In this document: positions 1 through 8,655 of the stretch, piece by piece
Layout of the letters: every line of letters starts with the position of its first letter
Position numbering within the stretch: the first letter of the stretch is position 1
Assembly (NCBI GenBank): GCA_016285075.1
Contig: JAEEQB010000010.1
Coordinates: 31,010 to 95,009, forward strand
Direction of reading: 5' to 3'
Source of the DNA: Prevotella sp.
GTDB taxonomy: Bacteria > Bacteroidota > Bacteroidia > Bacteroidales > Bacteroidaceae
Length of the DNA stretch: 64,000 bases
Notes under the pieces: generated by a model
Database searches by the model: none
What the model was told of the DNA's origin: nothing
What the model saw: the letters and a program-made list of their open reading frames with translations, nothing else
Translations under genes and position numbers: made by a program

Positions 1-2
1 GC

Positions 3-1823
3 ACCATCTGTCTGCCGCCCATGGAGAAGGGCGAGGTGGTGGTCTACGAACTGCCGCAGGCGTGGTTCCCGGTTTATCCGTGGAAGGGAGCTGGCACGGT
101 GATACCGGTGTTCTCGCTCCGTTCTGAGGGAAGCTTCGGCGTGGGTGACTTCGGCGACCTGAAGCTGATGATTGACTGGTGTGACAAGACTCGGCAGCGA
201 ATACTGCAGGTGCTGCCCATCAACGACACAACCAACACCCACACCTGGCAGGACTCTTACCCCTACAATGCCATCAGCATCTATGCCCTGCATCCGCAGT
301 TCTGTGACTTCCGACAGATGCCTGCCATCAAGGACGAGGCTATCAGAAACCACTACGAGCAGCTGCGACTGGAGCTGAACGCCCTGCCTCAGATAGACTA
401 TGAACGCGTGTACGACGCGAAGATGGGCTATCTGCGACAGCTGTTCCAGCAGGAGTGGGGCTCCGTGAGCCGCCGCGAGAGCTACAAGCTGTTCTTTGAA
501 CAGAACAAGGAGTGGCTCTTGCCTTATGCTGCCTTCAGCTACTACCGCGACCTCTATGGCACGGCGGTGTTCGGGGAATGGCCCGAGGAAGCCACGCTGG
601 CTGCCGCCACCGAACACCCCTCGGCCAAGGCGAAGAAAGAGATGCAGTTCTGGTACTTTGTGCAGTATTACCTGGACATGCAGATGCACGATGCCCATAA
701 CTATGCTCGCCAGCACAGGGTGATACTGAAGGGCGACATCCCCATTGGTATTTCACGCGACGGCGTGGAGGCCTGGGTGGAGCCGAAGTACTTCAACCTG
801 AACGGACAGGCAGGAGCACCGCCCGACCCGTTCTCGGCCGACGGGCAGAACTGGGGCTTCCCCACCTACAACTGGGACGAGATGCTGAAGGACGGCTGCC
901 AGTGGTGGGTGAGACGATTCCGCAAGATGGCAGAGTACTTCGATGCCTACCGCATAGACCATGTGCTGGGATTCTTCCGCATCTGGGAGATCCCCGTGCC
1001 CGAGAAGTCGGGTCTCATGGGGCAGTTCAGCCCGGCACTGGGGTTGAGCCGCGAGGAGATAGAGGCCTACGGCATCGAGGGACATGACGACCTGTTCCTC
1101 GTCGACCACAAACGCTCCGACCGCTGGCATCCGCGCATTGCCGTGCAGTACCAGGATGCCTACAAGAAACTGACCGAGGACGAGAAGAACAGCTTCAACC
1201 GCCTGTACAACGACTACTTCTACCGCCGCAATAACCACTACTGGTATACGGAGGCCATGAAGAAGCTGCCGCGTCTGACTCAGGCCACGAGGATGCTGGT
1301 ATGTGCTGAGGATCTCGGCATGGTGCCCGACTGCGTGCCTTGGGTGATGAACGAGTTGAGGATCCTCTCGCTCGAGATCCAGTCCATGCCCAAGAACCCA
1401 CAGGTGAGGTTCGGACATCTGTCGCAATATCCCTACCGCTCGGTATGCACCATCTCTACTCACGACATGCCTACGCTGAGACAGTGGTGGGACGAGGATG
1501 CCGCCCAGACGCAGGAGTACTTCACCACGATGCTCTATCGCGGTGGCGAGGCTCCCCATCCGCTGCCGGGATGGTTGGCCAAGGACATTGTGAGCCGCCA
1601 TCTCACCTCGCCCTCCATGCTTTGCCTGCTCTCGCTGCAGGACTGGCTGTCGACGGACGAACGGCTGAGGCTGCCCGACGAGAATGCCGAGCGCATCAAC
1701 ATTCCTGCCAACCCACGCCACTACTGGCGCTACAGGATGCACCTCACCATTGAGCAGCTGCTGCAGGCCGATGACTTCAACAAGGAGATACAGACGCTGA
1801 TAGTGCAGAGCGGACGTAAGTAA
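3..1823 (+). CDS. malQ: 4-alpha-glucanotransferase (GH77, MalQ-type), 5' end outside the window
   Basis: The frame is open to the left edge, so the N-terminus is missing; Bacteroidota MalQ proteins usually carry starch-binding modules there. About 605 residues of the GH77 catalytic barrel are visible. Diagnostic stretches are the GAPPDPFSADGQNWG loop, the nucleophile region YRIDHVLGFFR (Asp of RIDH), the acid/base Glu in CAEDLG and the transition-state Asp in STHDMP. The enzyme transfers alpha-1,4-glucan segments during maltodextrin and glycogen turnover, presumably in the cytoplasm; no signal peptide can be judged. Its TAA stop shares one base with the next ATG (1823), so the two may be translationally coupled although the next product is secreted. 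Family assignment is firm; only the missing N-terminus is uncertain. Confidence 0.93.
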   Translation, partial: TICLPPMEKGEVVVYELPQAWFPVYPWKGAGTVIPVFSLRSEGSFGVGDFGDLKLMIDWCDKTRQRILQVLPINDTTNTHTWQDSYPYNAISIYALHPQFCDFRQMPAIKDEAIRNHYEQLRLELNALPQIDYERVYDAKMGYLRQLFQQEWGSVSRRESYKLFFEQNKEWLLPYAAFSYYRDLYGTAVFGEWPEEATLAAATEHPSAKAKKEMQFWYFVQYYLDMQMHDAHNYARQHRVILKGDIPIGISRDGVEAWVEPKYFNLNGQAGAPPDPFSADGQNWGFPTYNWDEMLKDGCQWWVRRFRKMAEYFDAYRIDHVLGFFRIWEIPVPEKSGLMGQFSPALGLSREEIEAYGIEGHDDLFLVDHKRSDRWHPRIAVQYQDAYKKLTEDEKNSFNRLYNDYFYRRNNHYWYTEAMKKLPRLTQATRMLVCAEDLGMVPDCVPWVMNELRILSLEIQSMPKNPQVRFGHLSQYPYRSVCTISTHDMPTLRQWWDEDAAQTQEYFTTMLYRGGEAPHPLPGWLAKDIVSRHLTSPSMLCLLSLQDWLSTDERLRLPDENAERINIPANPRHYWRYRMHLTIEQLLQADDFNKEIQTLIVQSGRK

Positions 1824-3334
1824 TGACGGTGGAACAATGTAATGTCAAGAACATGATGATGACCAAGAACATGTGGCGAAAGCTGGTTTTCATGGTGACG
1901 CTGACCGTAGGCTTGCAGCTTGGCGCAGCGGCTGCCTCAACGCACAAGCCGTGGGACAACGGCAAGCTGAAAGTATCGGACAACCACCGTTACCTGGTTC
2001 ACGAGAACGGACAGCCGTTCTTCTGGCTCGGCAACACGTCGTGGCTCATGCCCGAGAGGCTGAACCGCGACGAGGTGGAGCTCTTCCTTACACGCGAACG
2101 CGAGGAGGGATACAACGTAGAGCAGATACAGGTGCTCTGTGCCATCCCTACCTATAATATATATGGTGCGCAGGCCAACGACGAGTCGTTCGACTGCGAC
2201 AAGTTTGACAAAGGCGAGGCCTACGGCTACTGGGACCACCTGGACTACATCGTGGACTTTGCCGCCTCACAGGGCATCTATATTGCCATGGACTGCATCT
2301 GGGGGTCGCAGATCCAGAAGATGACACCGGAGAAGGCGGCGAAGTACGGCCGGTTCCTCGGGGAGCGCTATCGCTCCAAGCCCAATATCATCTGGATGAT
2401 TGGCGGCGACATCATGGGCGACAAGGGCATGGAGTCGTGGGATGCACTGGCACGGGCCATCCGCAAGGCCGATGCACAGCATCTCATGACGTTCCATCCG
2501 CGCGGGCGTACGACCAGTGCCTGGTGGTATAACGACCGCGAATGGTTGGACTTCAACATGTTCCAGAGCGGACACCGATGCTATGGGCAGCGCAACGGCG
2601 ACGGCGACTACACCATCAAGGACAACACCGAGGAGGACAACTGGCGATATGTGGGCATGAGCTGGGGCAACAAGGATGAGCAGATAGCGGGACGCGAGGT
2701 AAGGGGAAGCCAGAAACCGGTCATCGACGGCGAGCCTTCCTACGAGGATATTCCGCAAGGTCTGCACGACTTCAACGCCCCACGCTGGCAGGACTACGAC
2801 GTGCGCCGCTATGCCTACTGGGCCGTCTTTGCCGGGTGTTTCGGACATACCTACGGCCACAACTCCATCATGCAGTTCATGAGGCCCGGCGTCCTCGGGT
2901 CGTTCGGCGCTGAAAAAGCCTGGTGGGACGCGCTCAACGATCCTGGCTATCGGCAGATGAAATACCTGAAGTACCTGATGATGAGCCTGCCCTTTACTCA
3001 GGCACAGGCCGATCAGAACGTCATTGCCGGCAAGAACGGTGAACGATATGACCGCATTATCGCCTTACGGGGACAGGACTTCCTGCTTGTCTATAACTAT
3101 AGCGGCAAACCCATGCAGATTGACCTGTCACGGATTTCGGGTGGGAAGAAACTGGTGTGGCAGATGAATCCTGCCGACGGAACCCTGCTCTTCCTGGGAG
3201 AATATGATAATAAAACCGCTGAATTCACTCTTGACGGTGCATACCTCCGCGGCAGCGACCGCGTACTGATAGCCATTGACGCAACTAAGAACTATTTCCG
3301 CAGAGAACAGACTACTTTAGAGATAAAAAACTGA
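1823..3334 (+). CDS. Secreted DUF4038-type glycoside hydrolase, GH140 apiosidase-like
   Basis: A 503-residue protein with a signal peptide around MWRKLVFMVTLTVGLQ followed by an Ala-rich cleavage region. The first ATG (1823) overlaps the malQ stop; ATGs at 1853, 1859 and 1871 would give a tighter signal peptide and are equally plausible. The mature part starts with the DUF4038 pattern (HPYL-like region, FFWLGNTSWLM, then WDHLDYIVDFAASQGIY and PNIIWMIGGD) of a TIM barrel. The C-terminal 90 residues (ALRGQDFLLVYNYSGKPMQI) look like the beta-sandwich (putative collagen-binding) module that normally closes these proteins. Family knowledge: GH140 members such as BT1012 of B. thetaiotaomicron remove apiose from rhamnogalacturonan-II. 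The GH140 label is an inference from the fold pattern; other DUF4038 enzymes exist. Confidence 0.75.
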   Translation: MTVEQCNVKNMMMTKNMWRKLVFMVTLTVGLQLGAAAASTHKPWDNGKLKVSDNHRYLVHENGQPFFWLGNTSWLMPERLNRDEVELFLTREREEGYNVEQIQVLCAIPTYNIYGAQANDESFDCDKFDKGEAYGYWDHLDYIVDFAASQGIYIAMDCIWGSQIQKMTPEKAAKYGRFLGERYRSKPNIIWMIGGDIMGDKGMESWDALARAIRKADAQHLMTFHPRGRTTSAWWYNDREWLDFNMFQSGHRCYGQRNGDGDYTIKDNTEEDNWRYVGMSWGNKDEQIAGREVRGSQKPVIDGEPSYEDIPQGLHDFNAPRWQDYDVRRYAYWAVFAGCFGHTYGHNSIMQFMRPGVLGSFGAEKAWWDALNDPGYRQMKYLKYLMMSLPFTQAQADQNVIAGKNGERYDRIIALRGQDFLLVYNYSGKPMQIDLSRISGGKKLVWQMNPADGTLLFLGEYDNKTAEFTLDGAYLRGSDRVLIAIDATKNYFRREQTTLEIKN

Positions 3335-3405
3335 TGTGCGCGAGCACAACGACTTGATTTAGGTCAAAAGAAACACTTGTTTTAGAGAAAAACCAATAAA
3401 AAACC

Positions 3406-3437
3406 TTGGCTGTGTGCGAAAACAGTCGTACCTTTGC
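3406..3437 (+). promoter_or_regulatory. Bacteroidota sigma-70 type promoter of an orphan transcript
   Basis: TTGG at 3406-3409, a 19-nt spacer and TACCTTTGC at 3429-3437 match the TTTG/TAnnTTTG consensus. No credible ORF starts within the following 700 bases before the next promoter, and a terminator-like hairpin lies at 3663-3698. Confidence 0.7.
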
Positions 3438-3443
3438 ATCGTC

Positions 3444-3698
3444 AAAAGGAAAACCGGACGACGGCAAGTACTTAGACTTTCATAAAAAAGATTGTTTTAG
3501 GTTAGTAATAATATTCATAGTTTTAGGTTTTTAGTTATTGGTTAAAGATTGGTTAGTTTTTCAGTAGGTTATTGGCAAGGTGAAAGAGATTGCCTGAAGG
3601 ATAACAAAAGACGGAGCAAGTGGCTCCTTATTTTAGAAATCATTTTATTTCAATAACCGCGACAGCCCTCGGAAGTGATTCCCAGGGCTGTTTCTTTT
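3444..3698 (+). ncRNA. Candidate stand-alone noncoding RNA, about 250 nt
   Basis: The stretch is bounded by a good promoter (TACCTTTGC at 3429-3437) and a hairpin plus T-rich run (3663-3698), and holds no convincing ORF. It has an AT-rich middle with several GGTTA/GTTATTGG-like words and a small GGAGC-AAGTG-GCTCC hairpin near 3613-3627. The size and layout would suit a 6S-like or other housekeeping RNA of Bacteroidales, but I cannot match it to a known family by eye. It could also be a leader left behind by a lost gene. Confidence 0.45.
3663..3698 (+). terminator. Intrinsic terminator
   Basis: CAGCCCT (3663-3669) pairs with AGGGCTG (3684-3690), followed by TTTCTTTT. It ends the orphan transcript that starts near 3444. 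Confidence 0.75.
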
Positions 3699-3830
3699 GA
3701 AGAATCAGGGGGACAGGGAAGAATCAGGGGGACAGGTTTTTGAATGAAACCATGAAATGGATTTCACTTCAAACAACCTGTCCCCATGATTCTTGTGGTT
3801 TCATTCAAAAACCTGTCCCCCTGATTCTTC
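3699..3830. repeat. Composite REP-like palindrome with GGGGACAGG cores
   Basis: GAATCAGGGGGACAGG occurs at about 3702-3717 and again at 3721-3736. The second copy is followed by GTTTTTGAATGAAACC and its inner complement and ends with CCTGTCCCC at 3777-3785. A further inverted copy runs from about 3796 to 3830 (GGTTTCATTC, CCTGTCCCCCTGATTC). The outer arms form an almost perfect inverted repeat of more than 30 bp. A cleaner single copy lies at 14559-14631. The GGGGACAGG core resembles repeats mobilised by REP-associated tyrosine transposases (RAYT); no transposase is in the window. Confidence 0.8.
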
Positions 3831-4148
3831 GAGCACGAGACTTGTCGAAGATCCACTGATGGTAAGGTAGGTAATGAGAGAATCAAAGTAAAACATACTA
3901 TGAAAGCCTTTGAACCACTGACACTGAAAGCGTCACCATCTGAGCGGAGACGCCTTCAACGTCTTAGGTAACAAAAAAGACAGTGCATCAGACTGATTGC
4001 CTTGCTTCCGAAGCTTCTATTTGTGTTATACAACGGTGGAGGTGAACAGGGCAGTTAAGCAGCTGACAGTCAACAGATAAGGACATGACAGCATAGAGGC
4101 AAACGTTATACTTTTCATTAATTCCATGCATCAATAAGAAAAAAGGTG
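3831..4148. other. Intergenic stretch without recognised content
   Basis: About 320 bases between the REP-like element and the promoter of the six-hairpin enzyme gene. Short open frames on both strands have no family features. No hairpin followed by a T-run was noticed. Confidence 0.5.
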
Positions 4149-4157
4149 TAACTTTGC
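4149..4157 (+). promoter_or_regulatory. -7 promoter element (TAACTTTGC)
   Basis: TAACTTTGC lies 39 bases upstream of ATG 4196. It overlaps an upstream in-frame ATG at 4154, so transcription must start downstream of that ATG; this argues for translation starting at 4196. Confidence 0.65.
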
Positions 4158-4195
4158 AACCAAAAACCAACCTTTCCAACTCTAAAAAGAAAAAA

Positions 4196-6361
4196 ATGAA
4201 ACATGCACATTTCGTTAGTATCCTGCTGATGCTCTGGGCAGCCCCTACGGTCCTGCCGGCAACACTGTTCGAACCCTATCGCCCCACTGCGCTGCGACTG
4301 CCCTCGGTACCGCTGGTGGTAAACGACCCCTATTTCAGCATTTGGTCGCCATACGACCAGCTGAACGAAGGCGCCACCCTCCACTGGACTCATGAGGAGA
4401 AGCCCTTGGAGGGATTCCTCAGAGTGGACGGCAAAGTGTATCAGTGGATGGGAGCCCAGAGGCAGCCTGCCACTCCTGCCCGGCAGAGGTCGGTCAGCGT
4501 GATGGCAACAAGCACTTACTATCAGTTTGACTGTGGTGACGTGACGCTCAACGTGGTATTCACAGCACCCATGCTGATTGACGACTACGACCTGCTGTCG
4601 GCTCCTGTCAACTACATATCTTATGAGGTGCGATCTGCCAACGGACAGAAACACGACGTGCAGCTGCTGCTGACGGCTTCGCCGCTGCTGGCAGTTGCCA
4701 ACCCCGACCAGCCCACGCGTCTGGTAGCTGGTGGCGATGAGGAATTTAAGTATGTGAGGTGCGGCACCATAGAACAACCCATACTGGCCAAAAAGGGCGA
4801 CGGCATCTGTATTGACTGGGGATACCTCTATCTGCCTGCTGTCAACGGGCAGACAGCCATTGCCACTGCCCAACAGGCACTCGGCAGCTTTGCCAGCCAG
4901 GGATGCATAGAAAGCATTTCACAGAGGGCTGAATGCCGGGACGGCTCACAGAGGCCGCTGCTGTGCTACTGGCACGACTTCGGATTGACCAGCGGCGCTG
5001 CCAGCTATGCCATGATAGGGTACGACGAGGTGGAAGACATAGAATATATGTTCAGGCGATACAAGGCCTATTGGGCCCACAAAGGGACTGTCGGTATCGT
5101 GCAGCTCATGAAACGCATGAAGGTGGAGTATGCCGCTATCATGCAACGATGCCGCGAAATGGACCGACGTATCTACGACGATGCGCTGAAGGCCGGCAAC
5201 GAGCATTATGCCGAGATGCTGTCGGCAGTGTACCGCCACGTCATGGCAGCACACAAACTGTTCCAGGACGATGAGGGCAACCTGCTCTTCTTCTCGAAAG
5301 AGAACAACTCCAACGGATGCGTCAACACCGTTGACCTCACCTATCCGGAAGCACCGCTACTGCTCTGCTACAACCCTGAACTGCAGAAAGCCATGATGAC
5401 CTCAATACTCAACTACACCTACAGCGGACGATGGACGAAACCCTTCCCGGCTCACGACCTAGGCACCTACCCCATAGCCAACGGACAGGCATATGGTGCC
5501 GACATGCCGATAGAAGAGGCCGGCAACATGCTGATTCTCGCGGCAGAGCTGTGCCGCCAGGATGCCAGCACGGCCTTTGTGGACAAATACTGGGACATCG
5601 TCACCACATGGGCAGACTATCTGGCAGAACACGGCCAGGACCCTGAGGAACAGCTGTGTACCGATGACTTCGCTGGTCACTGGGCCCACAACGCCAACCT
5701 CGCAGTCAAGGCCATCATGGGCGTTGCGGGATATGCCGCAATGGCTAGGCTGAAAGGACTTGAGCAGCGGGCAGAGCAATACATGGAGCGTGCCAAGGCC
5801 ATGGCGCGGCAATGGGAGCTGGCGGCACTCGACGGCGACCACTACCGGCTGGCTTTCGACCGTCCGGGCACCTGGAGTCAGAAATACAACATGGTGTGGG
5901 ACCGGCTGTGGCAAACGGGGATATTCGGCGAGGAGGTCATGATACGCGAGATCAACTATTATCTCACCCAGCAGCAAACCTACGGACTGCCCCTGGACTG
6001 TAGGAAAGACTATTCGAAAAACGACTGGATACTATGGACGGCCGCCATGGCCGAGAGCCGCGACACTTTCCTGAAGATGATGGAACCCGTCTACAGATAC
6101 ATGAACGAGACCGAAAGCAGGGTGCCTGTCAGTGACTGGTACGACACCAAGACCGCTCAGGCCGTGGGATTCAAGGCACGGTCGGTAATAGGAGGATTCT
6201 GGATGAGAGTCCTAATGGATAGGAACGTTTTCGTTAAGCCAGATGAGCAGAATGATGCTTGCATCAATTCTGCCATGGCGAGAAAAGGTCGGATGGAATC
6301 CAACGCGGAAAAGGCTACGGGCAGGCAAGCCCTGAACGGGAAAAGGAGGAAGGCGAAATGA
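4196..6361 (+). CDS. Secreted DUF4964/DUF5127/DUF4965/DUF1793 protein ('glutaminase family', six-hairpin glycosidase fold)
   Basis: A 721-residue exported protein; the signal peptide is MKHAHFVSILLMLWAAPTVLP. The start at 4196 is chosen because the -7 box at 4149-4157 excludes the earlier ATG. The N-terminal domain has the typical LRLPSVPLVVNDPYFSIWSP opening. The C-terminal half carries the six-hairpin part with LDCRKDYSKNDWILWTAAM and a WYDT motif near the end. Databases call these glutaminases after fungal GtaA, but in Bacteroidota they sit among glycosidases and the substrate is unknown. The last 45 residues (after GFWMRVLM) are basic, low in hydrophobics and unlike the usual ending, so the stop may have shifted. 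ATGA overlap with the following gene indicates an operon. Confidence 0.82.
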   Translation: MKHAHFVSILLMLWAAPTVLPATLFEPYRPTALRLPSVPLVVNDPYFSIWSPYDQLNEGATLHWTHEEKPLEGFLRVDGKVYQWMGAQRQPATPARQRSVSVMATSTYYQFDCGDVTLNVVFTAPMLIDDYDLLSAPVNYISYEVRSANGQKHDVQLLLTASPLLAVANPDQPTRLVAGGDEEFKYVRCGTIEQPILAKKGDGICIDWGYLYLPAVNGQTAIATAQQALGSFASQGCIESISQRAECRDGSQRPLLCYWHDFGLTSGAASYAMIGYDEVEDIEYMFRRYKAYWAHKGTVGIVQLMKRMKVEYAAIMQRCREMDRRIYDDALKAGNEHYAEMLSAVYRHVMAAHKLFQDDEGNLLFFSKENNSNGCVNTVDLTYPEAPLLLCYNPELQKAMMTSILNYTYSGRWTKPFPAHDLGTYPIANGQAYGADMPIEEAGNMLILAAELCRQDASTAFVDKYWDIVTTWADYLAEHGQDPEEQLCTDDFAGHWAHNANLAVKAIMGVAGYAAMARLKGLEQRAEQYMERAKAMARQWELAALDGDHYRLAFDRPGTWSQKYNMVWDRLWQTGIFGEEVMIREINYYLTQQQTYGLPLDCRKDYSKNDWILWTAAMAESRDTFLKMMEPVYRYMNETESRVPVSDWYDTKTAQAVGFKARSVIGGFWMRVLMDRNVFVKPDEQNDACINSAMARKGRMESNAEKATGRQALNGKRRKAK

Positions 6362-8655
6362 GAAAGGTGGAATTTGGATTATGGGTGATGCTGATTCACC
6401 TGACTGCCGTGCTGCCCCTGTGGGCTCAGAAGAACCTGGCTGACTGGAGCATCACCGACGACTGCACCATGCAGACAGCAGGGTTCGACGCTGACCTGAC
6501 ACCGCTCTTCGACAAGGACGACCTCACGGCCATACAGCTGCCACAGCTGAAGGGCAACGAGGAGATTGTGATGAGGGCAGGGAGGAAATACGTGCTGAGA
6601 GGACTCTCCGTGGTCAGCGCCGACGATGAACAACAAGACCTCAAGCAGTTGGCTGTCTATGTGAGCAACGACGGCCAGCAGTGGAAACTGGTGAGAAGCC
6701 TGCAGCTGGGCTTTGACCGGAGATTTGGTGTGCAGCAGGTGAACACTCCCTATAGCGGGGCTTACGAATGGTTCAAACTGGCGCTGAAGAATAGCTCGGG
6801 CAGCAGCGGGTTGAGGGTGGCCGAAATCCAGTTGTTCGGTTATCCCGAAAGTCATGACGGCGACACGCCCGACGTGGTCAGCGGCACCCTCAAGGGACCC
6901 GCCAAGGCACGGCTCACGGAGAACCTCAACGACAACGACCCCACCACCATGGCTGTGATAGCCGATGCCGACCGGCAGCAGATAGACAACTTCAACGGTG
7001 AACGACGCTACAACGGGCTGATCAACACATGGTTCGAATATGAACTGAAGGAGCCTGCCGTGGTCAGCGCCTATTCACTGGGAATGACTGGCAACGCCGA
7101 GCGCAACAGCCGTCCCTGCTGCTGGGAACTCATGGCAAACAACGACCGCAGCCAATGGGTGACACTCGACCTGCAGCACTATGCCGCCTCCATGGCCATA
7201 GACCACTATGAGCAGCTTTACGTGCCGGGGGCGGCAGGGGCACACATTGACTACGGCGAGGTGGCAGAACGCATGATGAGATTCTGCGAGGAGCAGCTGG
7301 AACGACGCCAGGGCAGCACGGGCATCTACTGGATAGCCGACTGGGCCATCGATGCCGCCAGACGTAACGAGGACTGGGGCGGATACTGGTGGGCGGCTCA
7401 TGGCGTGGACAACTATATAGACAGCTATCTGCGGACGCAACGGCCGGAAAGGCTCGCAAAGATGGCGGCGATGGTGGAGGGTGCAAGGATGCGCAACGGC
7501 AACACGCTGATCAACCACTTCTACGACGACATGGAGTGGATGGCGCTGGCACTGCTGCGGGCATGCGACATCAGTAGCGACATCAGACGGAAATACTGGA
7601 ACGAGGTGGTGACACTGTTCAACGACATCACCGGCGCTTGGAGCGACACCTACGGCGGCGGCTTGCACTGGAACAAGGACAAGACCGGCGACGGAAAGTA
7701 CAAGAACAGCTGCGCGAACGCTCCCGCCATGATACTGGCGGCACGGCTCTACCAGCAGACCGGCGAGCAGCGCTATTTGGACTGGGCCCTGCGCATCTAT
7801 GACTTTATGTCGGCCAACTGCTGCTTCCCCGACGGGGTGGTAAAGGATTATGCCACCAACAATGACCACGAGGTGACTTTCTCGTACAACCAAGGCACAT
7901 GGGTGGGAGGTCTGCTGGAGCTGTACCGGATAACGGGCGAAGAGCACTATCGCACCACTGCCACGCAGCTGCTCGACCTGCTGCTCTTCGGCAAGTGGTA
8001 TTCCCCCATGGGCATCATGAACGAGCGCCAGAACTTCAACCAGGACGACGGCGGACTGTTCAAGGGTATCTTCGTGAGGTATCTGGCCCAGTGGATTGTG
8101 TCGGGATGTCTGGACGATGAACGCCAGTACCGCTACGGCAAATGGCTGGTGGAACAGGCTCGTGCCGCAGTGCTGTCGGCGGTGGACAAGACTTGGTTTG
8201 TGGTCAACCCCTACTGGACGCGGCAGTACCATCTGGAACAGGGCGATGTGCACGACACCTCGCGACAGCAGTCGGGCATGATGCTGATGGAGGCGGTAGA
8301 CCTGATGAGACGCTGCGGACGGCTGAACCCCGACTACAGCGTGCCCAACGCCAACGCGGGGAGGGCGTTCAGGTATTACCGGCTGGTGATAACCGAGACG
8401 CAGGGCGATGGCACGGTCAGGCTGGGGTCATGGAAACTGCTGGGGGGCAAGCCGACGTCCGACGGCGTGACAACGGCTCCCGCCACGGGCAGGCTGCTGC
8501 GGGACGGCAGGAGGCTCGACCTGAGGGGCATGCCTACGCGAAGGAACCGCCCGGGCATCTACATCATGAACGGAAGTAAGTATCTGGTCTCACATCCCCT
8601 TGCTTCGCAGCTGTTCCTCGGGCAGGATGGTGACGCGGCTCTCATCGAGCTGTGA
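6358..8655 (+). CDS. Secreted GH76-type glycosidase (alpha-1,6-mannanase-like) with N-terminal beta-sandwich
   Basis: The start is the ATG inside the ATGA overlap with the preceding stop, preceded by GGAGGAAGG; the signal peptide is MRKVEFGLWVMLIHLTAVLPLWAQ. Residues of roughly 20-290 look like two beta-sandwich modules (discoidin/F5-8 type C-like, with VYVSNDGQQWKLV). The (alpha/alpha)6 barrel follows with the GH76 signature FYDDMEW (paired catalytic Asp), the GGGLHWNKDKTGDGKYKN stretch and FSYNQGTWVGGLLELY. GH76 enzymes cleave alpha-1,6-mannan such as fungal mannan backbones. The C-terminus (RRLDLRGMPTRRNRPGIYIM) resembles the secretion-type tail of Prevotella proteins but runs on past it, overlapping the convergent gene by 66 bases. 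Confidence 0.82.
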   Translation: MRKVEFGLWVMLIHLTAVLPLWAQKNLADWSITDDCTMQTAGFDADLTPLFDKDDLTAIQLPQLKGNEEIVMRAGRKYVLRGLSVVSADDEQQDLKQLAVYVSNDGQQWKLVRSLQLGFDRRFGVQQVNTPYSGAYEWFKLALKNSSGSSGLRVAEIQLFGYPESHDGDTPDVVSGTLKGPAKARLTENLNDNDPTTMAVIADADRQQIDNFNGERRYNGLINTWFEYELKEPAVVSAYSLGMTGNAERNSRPCCWELMANNDRSQWVTLDLQHYAASMAIDHYEQLYVPGAAGAHIDYGEVAERMMRFCEEQLERRQGSTGIYWIADWAIDAARRNEDWGGYWWAAHGVDNYIDSYLRTQRPERLAKMAAMVEGARMRNGNTLINHFYDDMEWMALALLRACDISSDIRRKYWNEVVTLFNDITGAWSDTYGGGLHWNKDKTGDGKYKNSCANAPAMILAARLYQQTGEQRYLDWALRIYDFMSANCCFPDGVVKDYATNNDHEVTFSYNQGTWVGGLLELYRITGEEHYRTTATQLLDLLLFGKWYSPMGIMNERQNFNQDDGGLFKGIFVRYLAQWIVSGCLDDERQYRYGKWLVEQARAAVLSAVDKTWFVVNPYWTRQYHLEQGDVHDTSRQQSGMMLMEAVDLMRRCGRLNPDYSVPNANAGRAFRYYRLVITETQGDGTVRLGSWKLLGGKPTSDGVTTAPATGRLLRDGRRLDLRGMPTRRNRPGIYIMNGSKYLVSHPLASQLFLGQDGDAALIEL

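Noticed and set aside
753..1742. Long minus-strand open frame (329 codons) opposite malQ
   Set aside because: It mirrors the codon phase of the GC-rich malQ gene, has no family motif and is fully covered by a firmly identified GH77 enzyme.
7075..8253. Minus-strand open frame of 392 codons opposite the GH76 gene
   Set aside because: His/Val/Leu-rich antisense shadow without domain features; the GH76 catalytic motif is on the plus strand.
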